From the NCBI RefSeq assembly GCF_004362405.1, contig NZ_SNXE01000010.1, forward strand, positions 62,001-126,000: 64,000 nt of DNA, given 5' to 3'. Shown in pieces: positions 17,301 to 26,082 of this stretch. The translations under genes were made by a program, and so were the position numbers. The notes beneath the pieces were generated by a model. That model saw only the letters and a list, made by a program, of their open reading frames with translations. It had not been told where the DNA came from and searched no databases. The DNA is from Roseateles asaccharophilus. Its GTDB lineage: Bacteria; Pseudomonadota; Gammaproteobacteria; Burkholderiales; Burkholderiaceae_C. Each line of letters opens with the position of its first letter. Within the stretch, counting starts at the first letter, position 1.

Positions 17301-17322
17301 CCGCATGCGCTGCGGCATGCGG
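17301..17322. other. perfect 8-bp hairpin between convergent oxidoreductase gene and tRNA-Ser
   Basis: CCGCATGC (17301-17308) and GCATGCGG (17315-17322) with a 6-base loop. There is no T-run on either side, so it is not a classic terminator; it may protect 3' ends of the two convergent transcripts. Confidence 0.45.
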
Positions 17323-17359
17323 GTGCCGCCTAGTAAACGGCATGTGCGAGCGCGGATCT

Positions 17360-17450
17360 TGGCGGAGACGGTGAGATTCGAACTCACGGAGGGGTATAAG
17401 CCCTCGACGGTTTTCAAGACCGTTGCCTTAAACCACTCGGCCACGTCTCC
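17360..17450 (-). tRNA. tRNA-Ser (anticodon TGA)
   Basis: Read on the minus strand, GGAGACG (acceptor 5' arm, from 17450) pairs with CGTCTCC, followed by discriminator G and an encoded CCA at 17362-17360. The D-arm GTGGCCGAGTGGTTTAAGGC, the anticodon loop CTTGAAA with anticodon TGA, a long variable arm and the T-loop GTTCGAATC are all present. Length 91 with CCA is normal for a class II serine tRNA. A -10-like TAAAAT (minus strand) lies at 17465-17470. Confidence 0.96.
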
Positions 17451-17566
17451 GGATTCAGTCGCAAATTTTAGAGGCAAGCTGGTGGCGAGCCGCTGGTTTT
17501 GCCTGCGTTCACGTCGCTAGCGCGACATGAACTTCGGCGCAATGCCCGCCGTTGGCGGTCATTGAA

Positions 17567-17597
17567 CAAGACCGTTGCCTTAAACCACTCGGCCACG
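17567..17597 (-). other. 5'-half copy of tRNA-Ser (tRNA fragment)
   Basis: The 31 bases here are identical to 17415-17445 of the intact tRNA-Ser: the D-arm and 5' strand of the anticodon stem up to CTTG. The acceptor 5' strand (AAGCG in place of GGAGACG) and everything 3' of the anticodon loop do not match, so this cannot fold as a tRNA. It lies 122 bases upstream of the intact gene in the direction of transcription. Partial duplication or the footprint of an excised element are both possible. Confidence 0.85.
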
Positions 17598-17643
17598 CTT
17601 GCTTGACTTGACGCGCATCCCTTGCAGACGCGCGGCCCGCATT

Positions 17644-18468
17644 CTAGCCTCCCGGCACCTGGGCCTGGGCGCATTCGACCTGGATGAGTTCGCGGCGGCC
17701 GCCGTCCACGCGCAGGGCGCTGAGCTGGCCGCCCCAGACGCAGCCGGTGTCCAGCGCGGCGAGGTCGGGGCGCAGCAGCTGGCCCAGGGTGGACCAGTGG
17801 CCGAAGGCGATGGGCGTGCCGGCGCTGCGCCGGCCGGGCACGTCGAACCAGGGCATATAGCCCGGGGGCGCGGCGTCGGCGCCGTCCTTGGTCTTGAAGT
17901 CCATGCGACCCTGGGCGTCGCAAAAGCGCAGCCGGGTCAGGGCGTTGATGATGCAGCGCAGGCGCGGCACGCCCCGCAGGCCCTCGTCCCAGCGCTCGGG
18001 TTCATTGCCGTACATCTGGGGCAGGAACTCGGCCAGCTCGGGGCCGCGCAGCAGGGCCTCGACCTCAGCGGCCAGGTCCAGGGTCTGCTCGGTGCTCCAG
18101 GCCGGCAGCACGCCGGCATGCACCATCAGCCAGCCCTGGGCAAAGCAGGCCATGCGCTGCTGGCGCAGCCAGTCCAGCAGGGCCTCGCGGTCGGGGGCGC
18201 TCAGGATCTCCTGGGCGGTGTCGCCTTTGTGGGGCTTGCGCACGCCCGCGGCCATGGCCAGCAGATGCAGATCGTGATTGCCCAGCAGGCAGGTGGCGGC
18301 GCCGCCCAGGCCCTGCAGGCGGCGCAGGGTGGCCAGGGAGGCCGGGCCGCGGTTGACCAGGTCGCCCAGCAGGTAGAGCCGGTCGCGCGAGGGGGAGAAG
18401 TCCAGGGTGGCCAGCAGGCGCTCGAAAGCGTCGCAGCAGCCTTGTAGGTCGCCGATCAGGTAGTGCAT
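17644..18468 (-). CDS. apaH: symmetrical bis(5'-nucleosyl)-tetraphosphatase
   Basis: A 274-residue calcineurin-like phosphoesterase with the ApaH order of motifs: YLIGDLQGCCDAFERLL (5-21), LYLLGDLVNRGPASLATLRRL (31-52), CLLGNHDLHLL (60-70) and MVHAGVLPAWS. ApaH splits diadenosine tetraphosphate into two ADP, controlling this stress alarmone and, through it, Np4-capped RNA. The length equals that of E. coli ApaH (280). The gene is divergent from the CNNM gene, with 101 bases between the starts. Confidence 0.95.
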   Translation of the reverse strand: MHYLIGDLQGCCDAFERLLATLDFSPSRDRLYLLGDLVNRGPASLATLRRLQGLGGAATCLLGNHDLHLLAMAAGVRKPHKGDTAQEILSAPDREALLDWLRQQRMACFAQGWLMVHAGVLPAWSTEQTLDLAAEVEALLRGPELAEFLPQMYGNEPERWDEGLRGVPRLRCIINALTRLRFCDAQGRMDFKTKDGADAAPPGYMPWFDVPGRRSAGTPIAFGHWSTLGQLLRPDLAALDTGCVWGGQLSALRVDGGRRELIQVECAQAQVPGG

Positions 18469-18569
18469 AGCGGGATTGTGCTGTCTGAAGCGTCATGCGC
18501 TTCTGCTACCCTTGCGGCCTTCTGAAAAACCGGCGCGACTGCGGGAAAACCCTGGACGGCGCGCTCTCG

Positions 18570-19877
18570 ATGGACACTGCTCTTGTTATCTTCCTGATTC
18601 TTCTCAACGGCCTCTTCGCCATGTCGGAGATGGCGCTCACCGCCAGCCGCAAGGCGCGATTGCAGGTGATGGTTGAGGGCGGCGAATCAGGCGCGCAGGC
18701 CGCCATGGACCTGCACGAGAACCCGACCAAATTTCTGTCCACGGTGCAGATCGGCATCACCTCCATCGGGGTGCTGAACGGTATCGTGGGTGAGGCGGCC
18801 TTCTCCGGCCCCCTGGCTTTGTGGCTGCAGGGCGTGCTGAGCATGCCCGAGCGCGCGGCCCAGCTCAGCGCCACCGGCCTGGTGGTGGTGATTCTGACGG
18901 TGCTGACCATCATCTTTGGCGAGCTGGTGCCCAAGCGCCTGGGCCAGATCTATCCCGAGACCGTGGCCCGCCTGGTGGCGCCGCCCATGGAGTTCCTCTC
19001 CCTGGTCGCACGCCCCCTGGTCAAGCTGCTGAGCTTCTCCACCGATGCCACCCTGGGCCTGCTGGGCCTGCGCGGCAAGGTGCAGCGCGGCGTGACGGAA
19101 GAGGAAATCGCGGCCAGCCTGGAAGAGGGCCTGGACGCGGGCGTGATCGAGGAGCAGGAGCACCAGATGGTGCGCAATGTGTTCCGCCTGGACGAGCGCC
19201 AAGTGGGCTCCATGATGATTCCGCGCGCCGAGATCGCCTGGCTGGACATCGAGGACGGCGCCGGCCCGGTGCTGGAGATGCTCAAGGCCCATGGCTACAG
19301 CCGCTACCCGGTGTGCCGCGGCGGTCTGACCGATGTGGTGGGCGTGGTCTCGGCCCAGCATCTGCTGCAGCGTGTGCTGGCGGGCCAGCCGCTCTCGCTG
19401 GCTGAAGACCTGGAGGCCCCGATCTTCGTGCCCGAGACGCTCTCGGGCATGGAGCTGCTGGAGCATTTCCGCGGTTCGGACGCCCAGCTGGTGTTCGTGG
19501 TGGACGAGTACGGTGAGGTGCAGGGCGTGATCACGCTGCGCGATGTGCTGGAAGCCATCGCGGGCGAGTTCTCGGCCCCGAGCGATGGTGAAGCCTGGGC
19601 GGTGCGGCGCGAGGACGGGAGCTGGCTGATGGATGGCCTGATCCCGGTGCCCGAGCTGAAGGACCGCCTGGGTATCAAGGAACTGCCCGAAGAGGATCGT
19701 GGGCGCTACAACACCCTGGCCGGCATGATCATGCTGCTGCTGGGGCGCTTGCCGCGCACGACCGATGCGGTGGAGTGGGGCGCGTGGAGATTCGAGGTCG
19801 TGGATCTCGACGGCAAACGTGTGGACAAGGTGCTGGTCACGCGACTGGCGGATGAAGACGGAGATGACGAGAAATGA
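18570..19877 (+). CDS. CNNM/CBS-domain membrane protein (HlyC/CorC family)
   Basis: A 435-residue protein with the three-part layout of CorC/YtfL-type proteins. The N-terminal DUF21/CNNM membrane domain has helices at about 3-22 (TALVIFLILLNGLFAMSEMAL), 75-95, 105-130 (LVVVILTVLTIIFGELVPKR) and 145-165. A CBS pair spans about 215-335 (MMIPRAEIAWLD, YSRYPVC, LVFVVDEYGEVQGVITLRDVLE), and a CorC_HlyC domain ends the chain (DGSWLMDGLIPVPELKDRL...RFEVVDLDGKRVDKVLV). Members act in Mg2+/Co2+ efflux. The first in-frame ATG at 18495 would add 25 unconserved residues; 18570 begins directly with the first helix. Its TGA overlaps the sapC start (ATGA). Confidence 0.93.
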   Translation: MDTALVIFLILLNGLFAMSEMALTASRKARLQVMVEGGESGAQAAMDLHENPTKFLSTVQIGITSIGVLNGIVGEAAFSGPLALWLQGVLSMPERAAQLSATGLVVVILTVLTIIFGELVPKRLGQIYPETVARLVAPPMEFLSLVARPLVKLLSFSTDATLGLLGLRGKVQRGVTEEEIAASLEEGLDAGVIEEQEHQMVRNVFRLDERQVGSMMIPRAEIAWLDIEDGAGPVLEMLKAHGYSRYPVCRGGLTDVVGVVSAQHLLQRVLAGQPLSLAEDLEAPIFVPETLSGMELLEHFRGSDAQLVFVVDEYGEVQGVITLRDVLEAIAGEFSAPSDGEAWAVRREDGSWLMDGLIPVPELKDRLGIKELPEEDRGRYNTLAGMIMLLLGRLPRTTDAVEWGAWRFEVVDLDGKRVDKVLVTRLADEDGDDEK

Positions 19878-20632
19878 GCAACCCCCCGATGTACGGCAAT
19901 CTGGTGCCGCTGGATCGTGAGCAGCACAAGAACCTGCGCCTGAAGGCCGAGTTGCCGACGGTGGAGCGCGCTGCCAGCCTGAATTCGGTGTTCCTGGCCG
20001 CGGTGGAATTCAATGAAGCCTGCAAGGAATACCCCATCGTGTTCGTGCGCGTGGGCGAGGCCGGCAAGGACGGCGCCCCCCAGGCCATCGCCCCGCTGGC
20101 GGTGTTCGGCCTGAAGCCGGGCAGCAATCTGTTCGTGAAGGACGGCGCCTGGAAGGCCAACTACCTGCCGGCCTATGTGCGCCGCTACCCCTTCGCCATG
20201 GCCCGCATCGACAGCGGCGACCAGGTGGCCGTGTGCTTTGACGCCGATTGGAAGGGCTTCTCGGAGACCGAGGGCACCTCGCTGTTCGCCGCCGATGGCC
20301 AGCCCAGCGAGTTCACCGTGAACGCCCGCAGCTTCCTTGAGAACTTCGAGCGCGAGGCCGAGCGCACCCGCCTGTTCTGCGAAGAGCTGCTGAAGCTGGA
20401 CCTGCTGCAGGACATGCGCTTCGAAGCCACCCTGCCCAATGGCGAGAAGCTGGACGTGGACGGCTTCCTGGCCGTCAACGAAGAGAAGCTGGCCAAGCTG
20501 GAAGACGCCAAGGTGGTGGAGATCTTCCGCAACGGCATCGGCGCCCTGATCGAGATGCACCGCGTCTCGCTGGGCAATATGAGCCGCCTGGCTCAGCAGC
20601 ACGCCGACGCGGCCGCCACCGCCGCCGCCTGA
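19874..20632 (+). CDS. SapC family protein
   Basis: A 252-residue soluble protein of the SapC family: YGNLVPLDREQHKNLRLK near the N-terminus, LNSVFLAAVEFNEACKEYPIVFVR, LAVFGLKPGSNLFVKDGAWKANYLPAYVRRYPFAMAR and the C-terminal VDGFLAVNEEKLAKLEDAKVVEIFRNGIGALIEMHRVSLGN. The family is named after a Campylobacter gene near the S-layer locus; its biochemical role is not established. The start overlaps the stop of the CNNM gene by 4 bases, so the two are translationally coupled. No signal peptide is present. Confidence 0.9.
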   Translation: MSNPPMYGNLVPLDREQHKNLRLKAELPTVERAASLNSVFLAAVEFNEACKEYPIVFVRVGEAGKDGAPQAIAPLAVFGLKPGSNLFVKDGAWKANYLPAYVRRYPFAMARIDSGDQVAVCFDADWKGFSETEGTSLFAADGQPSEFTVNARSFLENFEREAERTRLFCEELLKLDLLQDMRFEATLPNGEKLDVDGFLAVNEEKLAKLEDAKVVEIFRNGIGALIEMHRVSLGNMSRLAQQHADAAATAAA

Positions 20633-20665
20633 GCGTCGCGCTGAGGCGGACCCGCCTCGCCGTCC

Positions 20666-20705
20666 AAGCCGCCGCCAGCCCTCAGGGCCGGCCGCGGTTT
20701 TTCTT
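20666..20705 (+). terminator. probable terminator after sapC
   Basis: An interrupted stem, GCCGCCGCCAGCCC against GGGCCGGCCGCGG around TCA, is followed by five T (20698-20702). The stem is imperfect, so confidence is moderate. Confidence 0.5.
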
Positions 20706-20817
20706 TGTGCGGCGCTTGGCGGCGGGCCTGCTCGCTATCCCTGTGCGGGTTTGTCCATGCCCCGGGGGCGCAGCGCCTCGCTAGCATGGTTGACAGGCAG
20801 CCATGAGAGGGCGACCC

Positions 20818-22101
20818 GTGTTGGCAAGCGAGGCTTTTCTGTCCACGCCCGAGATGCAGGCCCTGCTGGGCGAGCAAGGCCTGGTTCAGGCCGTGATGGA
20901 TTACGAGGCGGCCCTGGTCCGCGCCCAGTCACGGCAGGGCCTGATCCCGCCGTCGGCGGCCCAGGCCATTGCCAGCCTGTGCCGGGCCGAGCTCTATGAC
21001 GTGGCCGCCCTGGTCGCGGCCAGCGGCCGTGAGGGCAGTCTGGTCTCACCCCTGGTGCGGCGCCTGCGCGAGAACGTGGCCCTGTTCGACCCCCGGGCCG
21101 CCGCCCATGTGCATGGGGGCTGCAGCGACCAGGATGTGCTGGACACCGTGTTGCAGCTGCAGATCCGTCGCGCCCTGGGCCTGATCGAGGAGGAGCTGCT
21201 CGGCCTGCTGGGGCGTCTGCTGGATCTGGCCGAGCAACACCCCGTCTGTCCCTTGCTGGCCCGCAGCGAGCTCCAGCCCGCCGGGCCAAGCAGCCTGAGG
21301 CAGCGGCTGCATCAAAGCTGCGCGCCCTTGCTGCGCTGCGCCCAGGCGCTGCGCCAGCAGGCGGGTCAGGCCCTGCTCTTGCAGCTGGGGGGGCAGGGGG
21401 GCGGCATGGCCGCCATGGGCACGCAGGGGCCGGCCGTGGCGGCGGGCATGGCGGCCGAGCTGCGCCTGGGGCGGCCCGAGGGCGCCTGGCACACCCAGCG
21501 CGATCGCGGCTTGCGCCTGGCGGCCGAGCTGGCGGTGCTGAACACCGAGCTGGCCAAGCTGGCGCGCACATGGCTGCTGTTGGCCCAGCCCGAGCTGGCC
21601 GAGCTGAGTTTCGAGGCCGGCAGTGGCGCAGGGCCGGGAGGGGCTCCCGGGCTGTCGGCCTGTCTGCAGGCGCTCACCGCGGCCCGGCGTGCCCCGCCGC
21701 GCCTGGCCAGTTTGCTGGCCAGCAGCCTGGAGCAGGCCTTGGAGGGCGGACCGGGCGCCTGGCAGAGCGAGCTGGCCGAGTGGGGCGGCTTGCTGCAGGG
21801 CAGCCACGCCGGCCTGTGCGCCCTGAATCGGGCGGCCGCGGCCCTGCGCCTGCAGTCCCAGCGCATGCGCGAGAACCTGGTGCAGCAGCATGCCCTGGCC
21901 TTTGTCGAGGCCCAGTGCCCGGCTGGGGTGACTGACGCCGCGGCCTTGCCGGAGGTCTTCGATCCCGAGCGCGTCGCCCAGCGGGCCGACGACAGCGTGG
22001 CGGCCGAGCTGCTGCGCCTGCGCGCGGCCTGGACCGCCTTTATGGATCAGCCCTGTGCGCACTACGACACATCGTCGTCCGCGCTGAACGGCCGGCCCTA
22101 G
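20818..22101 (+). CDS. PcaB-like fumarase/lyase-superfamily protein with degenerate active site
   Basis: A 427-residue protein that tracks 3-carboxy-cis,cis-muconate cycloisomerase (PcaB) in order: FLSTPEMQALLGEQGLVQAVMDYEAALVRAQ (7-37), HVHGGCSDQDVLDTVLQLQIRRAL (97-120), LLLQLGGQGGGMAAMG (186-201), AWHTQRDRGLRLAAELAVL (223-241) and WQSELAEW. The family's catalytic loop GSSxMPxKxNP should follow residue 266 but reads EAGSGAGPGGAPGLSA, and the TSxD block reads CSDQD. The chemistry is therefore probably lost. GTG 20818 is chosen because GAGAGGG lies 6 bases upstream; an ATG at 20803 is possible. No other pca gene is nearby. Confidence 0.8.
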   Translation: MLASEAFLSTPEMQALLGEQGLVQAVMDYEAALVRAQSRQGLIPPSAAQAIASLCRAELYDVAALVAASGREGSLVSPLVRRLRENVALFDPRAAAHVHGGCSDQDVLDTVLQLQIRRALGLIEEELLGLLGRLLDLAEQHPVCPLLARSELQPAGPSSLRQRLHQSCAPLLRCAQALRQQAGQALLLQLGGQGGGMAAMGTQGPAVAAGMAAELRLGRPEGAWHTQRDRGLRLAAELAVLNTELAKLARTWLLLAQPELAELSFEAGSGAGPGGAPGLSACLQALTAARRAPPRLASLLASSLEQALEGGPGAWQSELAEWGGLLQGSHAGLCALNRAAAALRLQSQRMRENLVQQHALAFVEAQCPAGVTDAAALPEVFDPERVAQRADDSVAAELLRLRAAWTAFMDQPCAHYDTSSSALNGRP

Positions 22102-22186
22102 AACTAGCGGTGTGCAGGCGGCGCCGGGCGGCTACATTGCAGTGCGGACCGCAGTTTTTGCGCGCTCCGCGTCAGAGGGAGACACG

Positions 22187-22564
22187 ATGGAAGGCATGCA
22201 GGGTTTGACGCTGCTGGGCGCTGGTCTGGGAGGCGCTGCCCTGGGCGCTGGGCTGGTGTTTGTGTGGCTGGGCCGGCGCCTGCGTGAGGCCACCCACCGG
22301 ATCCAGCACCTGGATCAGGCGCGCCAGCAAGTCGGGCAACAGGTGAGCCAGGCGCGGCGTCAGGTGGAGCAGCTCCAGCGTGAGCTGGCCGATCTGCGCC
22401 TGCATGGAGCCGCCCACGGTGCCCGCCCCCATGGCGGCGCCACGCCTGAGGCCGGTCGCACGGCGGCTGAGGTGTTCCTGCCCCTGCCGCCCGGCGAGGC
22501 CAAGAGCGGCAAGGAAGCGCGTGATCCCTTCGCGCCGACCCAGATCCTGAATCCGCGGCGCTGA
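22187..22564 (+). CDS. small membrane-anchored coiled-coil protein, unknown
   Basis: A 125-residue protein starting MEGMQGLTLLGAG with a strong ribosome site (GAGGGAG, 22176-22182). One glycine-rich transmembrane helix (about 6-28, LLGAGLGGAALGAGLVFVWLG) is followed by a predicted coiled coil (29-70: RRLREATHRIQHLDQARQQVGQQVSQARRQVEQLQRELADLR) and a disordered tail with APTQILNPRR at the end. The layout resembles small inner-membrane proteins such as those of the YhcB type, but no family match is claimed. Located between the PcaB-like gene and the fad operon, 85 bases after the former. Confidence 0.65.
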   Translation: MEGMQGLTLLGAGLGGAALGAGLVFVWLGRRLREATHRIQHLDQARQQVGQQVSQARRQVEQLQRELADLRLHGAAHGARPHGGATPEAGRTAAEVFLPLPPGEAKSGKEARDPFAPTQILNPRR

Positions 22565-22660
22565 TCCGCGGCGCCGGGCAAGTCCTGGCCCCACCCGCCT
22601 TGCCGGGCCTTCCGGCCCGCCCTGTCACGACAGGGACAGTGCATGGCGCTGAAGCCTGCC

Positions 22661-22666
22661 TAGAAT
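22661..22666 (+). promoter_or_regulatory. candidate -10 element of the fad operon
   Basis: TAGAAT in CCTAGAATCG, 90 bases before fadB and immediately before the palindromic operator; no clear -35. Confidence 0.4.
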
Positions 22667-22667
22667 C

Positions 22668-22679
22668 GAACGATCGTTC
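22668..22679. promoter_or_regulatory. 12-bp palindrome, candidate TetR-family operator of the fad operon
   Basis: GAACGATCGTTC is a perfect palindrome two bases after the -10-like TAGAAT, so a bound repressor would block initiation. TetR-type repressors that sense acyl-CoA control beta-oxidation genes in Betaproteobacteria; the regulator gene is not in this window. Confidence 0.55.
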
Positions 22680-22756
22680 TTTTCCTGGCGCCGCTCTTTC
22701 CGGCTCGGCCCCGAGCCGGCGCGGCGCCAGCACAGCACAAGGAAGGGGTCTTCAGC

Positions 22757-24853
22757 ATGACTGCAAGCTACGAGGTCCGCGGCGAGATCGCCGTGATCAC
22801 CCTGAACAACCCGCCGGTCAACGGCCTGGGCTTCGAGACCCGGCGCGCCACGGCCGAGGGCATTGCCCGGGCCGAGGCCGACGCCGCGGTGCAGGCCGTG
22901 CTCATCACCGGGGCCGGCAAGGCCTTCTCGGGCGGGGCGGACATCCGGGAGTTCGGCTCGCCCAAGGCCATGGCCGAGCCCAATCTGCCCTCCCTGATCG
23001 CGGTGGTGGAGAACTGCAGCAAGCCGGTGGTGGCCGCCATCCACAGCGTCTGCATGGGCGGCGGTCTCGAGCTGGCCCTGGGCTGCCACTACCGCGTGGC
23101 CGCGCCGGGCGCCAAGATCGCGCTGCCCGAGGTCAAGCTGGGCCTGCTGCCGGGCGCCGGTGGCACCCAGCGCTTGCCGCGCGCCCTGGGCGTGGAGCCG
23201 GCGCTGAACATGATCGTCTCGGGCGAGCCGGTGGCCAGCGAACTGCTGGCCCAGGTGCCGGGACAAAAGCTGTTCCAGAAGATCATCGAGGGTGATCTGC
23301 TGGCCGGCGCCATCGCCTTTGCCCAGGAAGTGGCCGCCCAGCGCCCCCTGCCCAAGGTGCGCGAGCTCAGGGCGCGCCATGCCGAGCCCCAGGCCTTCTT
23401 CCAGTTCGCCCGCAATATGGTGGGCGCGCAGAGCCGCAATTTCCCGGCACCGCTGCGCTGCCTGGAGGCGGTCGCGGCGTCCGTGTTTAGCAAGAGCTTT
23501 GAGGAAGGCATCCGGGTGGAGCGCGAGGGCTTTGCCGCCCTGATGCAGACGCCCGAGTCCAAGGCCCTGCGCCACGCCTTCTTCGCCGAGCGCGCCGCCA
23601 GCAAGATCGGTGATGTGCCCGAAGACACGCCGCAGCGCCCCATCGCCAAGGTGGCGGTCATCGGTGCCGGCACCATGGGCGGCGGCATCGCGATGAACTT
23701 CCTCAACGCCGGCCTGCCCGTCACCCTGCTGGAAACCAAGCAGGAGGCGCTGGACCGCGGCATCGCCACCATCCGCAAGAACTACGAGGCCCAGGTCAAG
23801 AAGGGCAAGCTCAAGGAAGACAAGTACCAGCAGCGCATGGCCCTGCTGTCCAGCACCCTGAGCTATGAGGACATCCGCGAGGCCGATCTGGTGATCGAGG
23901 CGGTGTTCGAGGAGCTCTCGGTCAAGGAGGCGGTGTTCAAGCAGCTGGACGCGGTGATGAAGCCCGGCGCCATCCTGGCCACCAACACCTCGACCCTGGA
24001 CGTCAACAGAATCGCGGCCTTCACCCAGCGCCCGCAGGATGTGCTGGGCCTGCATTTCTTCAGCCCGGCCAATGTGATGAAGCTGCTGGAGGTGGTGCGC
24101 GGCGAGCATACCGCCAAGGATGTGCTGGCCACGGTGATGGCCCTGGCCAAGAAGATCAAGAAGACCGCGGTGGTCTCGGGCGTGTGCGATGGCTTCATCG
24201 GCAACCGCATGATCGAGCAGTACAGCCGCCAGGCAGGGTTCCTGCTGGATGAGGGCTGCACGCCCCAGCAGGTGGACCGCGCGGTGGAGCAGTTCGGCTT
24301 TGCCATGGGCCCCTTCCGCATGGGCGATCTGGCCGGCAATGACATCGGCTGGGCCATCCGCAAGCGCCGCTATGTGGAAAAGCCCCATCTGCGCTACTCG
24401 GCCAGCGCCGACCGCCTGTGCGAGCTGGGCCGCTTCGGCCAGAAGACGGGCGCGGGCTGGTACGACTACCAGCCCGGCAAGCGCGAAGCCATTCCCTCGC
24501 CCGTGGTGGAGGCCCTGCTGTCCAAGCACCGTGAGGCCATCGGCGCCAAGCCCCGCGCCATCAGCGACGAGGAGATCGTGCAGCGCCTGGTCTTCGCCCT
24601 GGTGAACGAGGCCGCCCATCTGCTGGAGGAGGGCATTGCTCAGCGCGCCTCCGATGTGGACATGGTCTACCTGACCGGCTACGGCTTCCCGCTGTGGCGC
24701 GGTGGTCCCATGTGCTATGCCGACACCGTGGGCCTTTTCAATGTGGTGCAGGCCATGCAGCGCTTTGCCCGCAACCCGGCCGACGACGCCGCATTCTGGG
24801 AACCGGCGCCGCTGATCAAGCGCCTGCTTGCCGAGGGCAAGTCCTTTACCTGA
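22757..24853 (+). CDS. fadB: bifunctional enoyl-CoA hydratase / 3-hydroxyacyl-CoA dehydrogenase
   Basis: A 698-residue fusion. Residues 1-180 are a crotonase domain ([20 protein letters not shown] and [44 protein letters not shown], with the oxyanion-hole and Glu positions). From about 295 a 3-hydroxyacyl-CoA dehydrogenase domain begins ([18 protein letters not shown]) and continues with [38 protein letters not shown], then the C-terminal helical domain with [13 protein letters not shown]. It hydrates enoyl-CoA and oxidises the 3-hydroxyacyl-CoA with NAD+. The length and order match the FadJ/FadB-like multifunctional enzymes. First gene of the five-gene beta-oxidation operon; start preceded by AAGGAAGGGG at a long spacing. 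Confidence 0.95.
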   Translation: MTASYEVRGEIAVITLNNPPVNGLGFETRRATAEGIARAEADAAVQAVLITGAGKAFSGGADIREFGSPKAMAEPNLPSLIAVVENCSKPVVAAIHSVCMGGGLELALGCHYRVAAPGAKIALPEVKLGLLPGAGGTQRLPRALGVEPALNMIVSGEPVASELLAQVPGQKLFQKIIEGDLLAGAIAFAQEVAAQRPLPKVRELRARHAEPQAFFQFARNMVGAQSRNFPAPLRCLEAVAASVFSKSFEEGIRVEREGFAALMQTPESKALRHAFFAERAASKIGDVPEDTPQRPIAKVAVIGAGTMGGGIAMNFLNAGLPVTLLETKQEALDRGIATIRKNYEAQVKKGKLKEDKYQQRMALLSSTLSYEDIREADLVIEAVFEELSVKEAVFKQLDAVMKPGAILATNTSTLDVNRIAAFTQRPQDVLGLHFFSPANVMKLLEVVRGEHTAKDVLATVMALAKKIKKTAVVSGVCDGFIGNRMIEQYSRQAGFLLDEGCTPQQVDRAVEQFGFAMGPFRMGDLAGNDIGWAIRKRRYVEKPHLRYSASADRLCELGRFGQKTGAGWYDYQPGKREAIPSPVVEALLSKHREAIGAKPRAISDEEIVQRLVFALVNEAAHLLEEGIAQRASDVDMVYLTGYGFPLWRGGPMCYADTVGLFNVVQAMQRFARNPADDAAFWEPAPLIKRLLAEGKSFT

Positions 24854-24878
24854 CAACGAATTCAAGCGAGCCGCCATC

Positions 24879-26054
24879 ATGAGCCAAGCCCTGATTGTCT
24901 CGACCGCACGCACCCCTCTGGCCAAGAGCTGGAAGGGCGCTTTCAATATGACCCATGGCGCCACCCTGGGCGGGCACGCGGTGCGTGCCGCCGTGGAGCG
25001 CGCCGGCATCGAGCCCGGCGCCGTGGAGGATGTGCTGATGGGCTGCGCCTTCCCCGAAGGGGCTTGCGGCAGCAATTTCGCGCGTCAGATCGCCCTGCGT
25101 GCCGAACTCCCGGTGACGGTGTCCGGCATGACCATCAACCGCTTCTGTTCCAGCGGGCTGCAGACCCTGGCCCTGGCGGCCCAGCGCATCATCGCGGGCG
25201 AGGGCGAGGTCTTTGTGGCCGGCGGTGCCGAGAGCATCTCCTGCGTGCAGAACGAGATGAACAAGCACATGCTGCAGGAGTCCTGGCTGCGCGAGCACAA
25301 GCCCGAGATCTACTGGAGCATGCTGCAGACCGCCGAGAACGTGGCCCAGCGCTACGGCATCAGCCGCGAGCGCATGGACCAGTACGGCGCGGCGAGCCAG
25401 CAAAAGGCCTGCGCCGCTCAGGCCGCGGGCAAGTTTGCCGAGGAGATGATCAGCGTGACCACCACCATGGGCGTGGCCGACAAGCTCATGGGACTGATGA
25501 CGAAGTCGGTCACCCTCAGCGCAGACGAGGGTCTGCGCGAAGGCACCACCTACGAAGGCATCAAGGATCTGCGCAGCGCCCTGCCGGGTGGCGTGGTCAG
25601 TGCCGGCAATGCCAGCCAGTTCAGCGATGGCGCCGGGGCCTGCGTGGTGGTGAGCGAGCACTACGCCGAGACCCATGGCCTCAAGCCCCTGGGCCGCTTC
25701 CTGGGCTTTGCCGTGGCCGGCTGCGAGCCCGACGAGATGGGCATAGGCCCCGTCTTTGCCGTGCCCAAGGTGCTGAAGAAGCTGGGCCTGAGCGTGGCCG
25801 ACATCGACCTCTGGGAACTCAATGAGGCCTTTGCCGTGCAGGTGCTCTACTGCGCCGACACCCTGGGCATTCCCATGGAGCGCCTGAATGTGAACGGCGG
25901 CGCCATCGCCCTGGGCCATCCCTATGGCGTCTCGGGCCAGCGCCTCACGGGCCATGCCCTGATCGAGGGCCGGCGCCGCGGCGCCAAGCGCGTGTGCGTG
26001 ACCATGTGCATCGGCGGCGGCATGGGTGCGGCCGGCGTCTTCGAGGTGCTCTGA
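24879..26054 (+). CDS. acetyl-CoA C-acyltransferase (thiolase)
   Basis: A 391-residue thiolase. The acylated cysteine is in [10 protein letters not shown] (about residue 91), the second-site histidine in [19 protein letters not shown], and the catalytic Cys-His end is [20 protein letters not shown]. The loop usually reading GHPLG is GHPYG here. It cleaves 3-ketoacyl-CoA to acetyl-CoA plus a shortened acyl-CoA, the last beta-oxidation step, acting with the fadB product encoded 25 bases upstream. The frame extends upstream to 24828 inside fadB; ATG 24879 is the conserved family start ([16 protein letters not shown]). Confidence 0.95.
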   Translation: MSQALIVSTARTPLAKSWKGAFNMTHGATLGGHAVRAAVERAGIEPGAVEDVLMGCAFPEGACGSNFARQIALRAELPVTVSGMTINRFCSSGLQTLALAAQRIIAGEGEVFVAGGAESISCVQNEMNKHMLQESWLREHKPEIYWSMLQTAENVAQRYGISRERMDQYGAASQQKACAAQAAGKFAEEMISVTTTMGVADKLMGLMTKSVTLSADEGLREGTTYEGIKDLRSALPGGVVSAGNASQFSDGAGACVVVSEHYAETHGLKPLGRFLGFAVAGCEPDEMGIGPVFAVPKVLKKLGLSVADIDLWELNEAFAVQVLYCADTLGIPMERLNVNGGAIALGHPYGVSGQRLTGHALIEGRRRGAKRVCVTMCIGGGMGAAGVFEVL

Positions 26055-26082
26055 AGGCCTCTGGCCGCTGAAGGAGGCGCGC

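Noticed and set aside
17567-17640. A second complete tRNA-Ser gene
   Set aside because: Only the 5' half matches; acceptor pairing, variable arm and T-arm are absent.
22625-25075. An 816-codon minus-strand frame opposite fadB
   Set aside because: Same codon-bias shadow effect; the plus strand encodes an unmistakable FadB.
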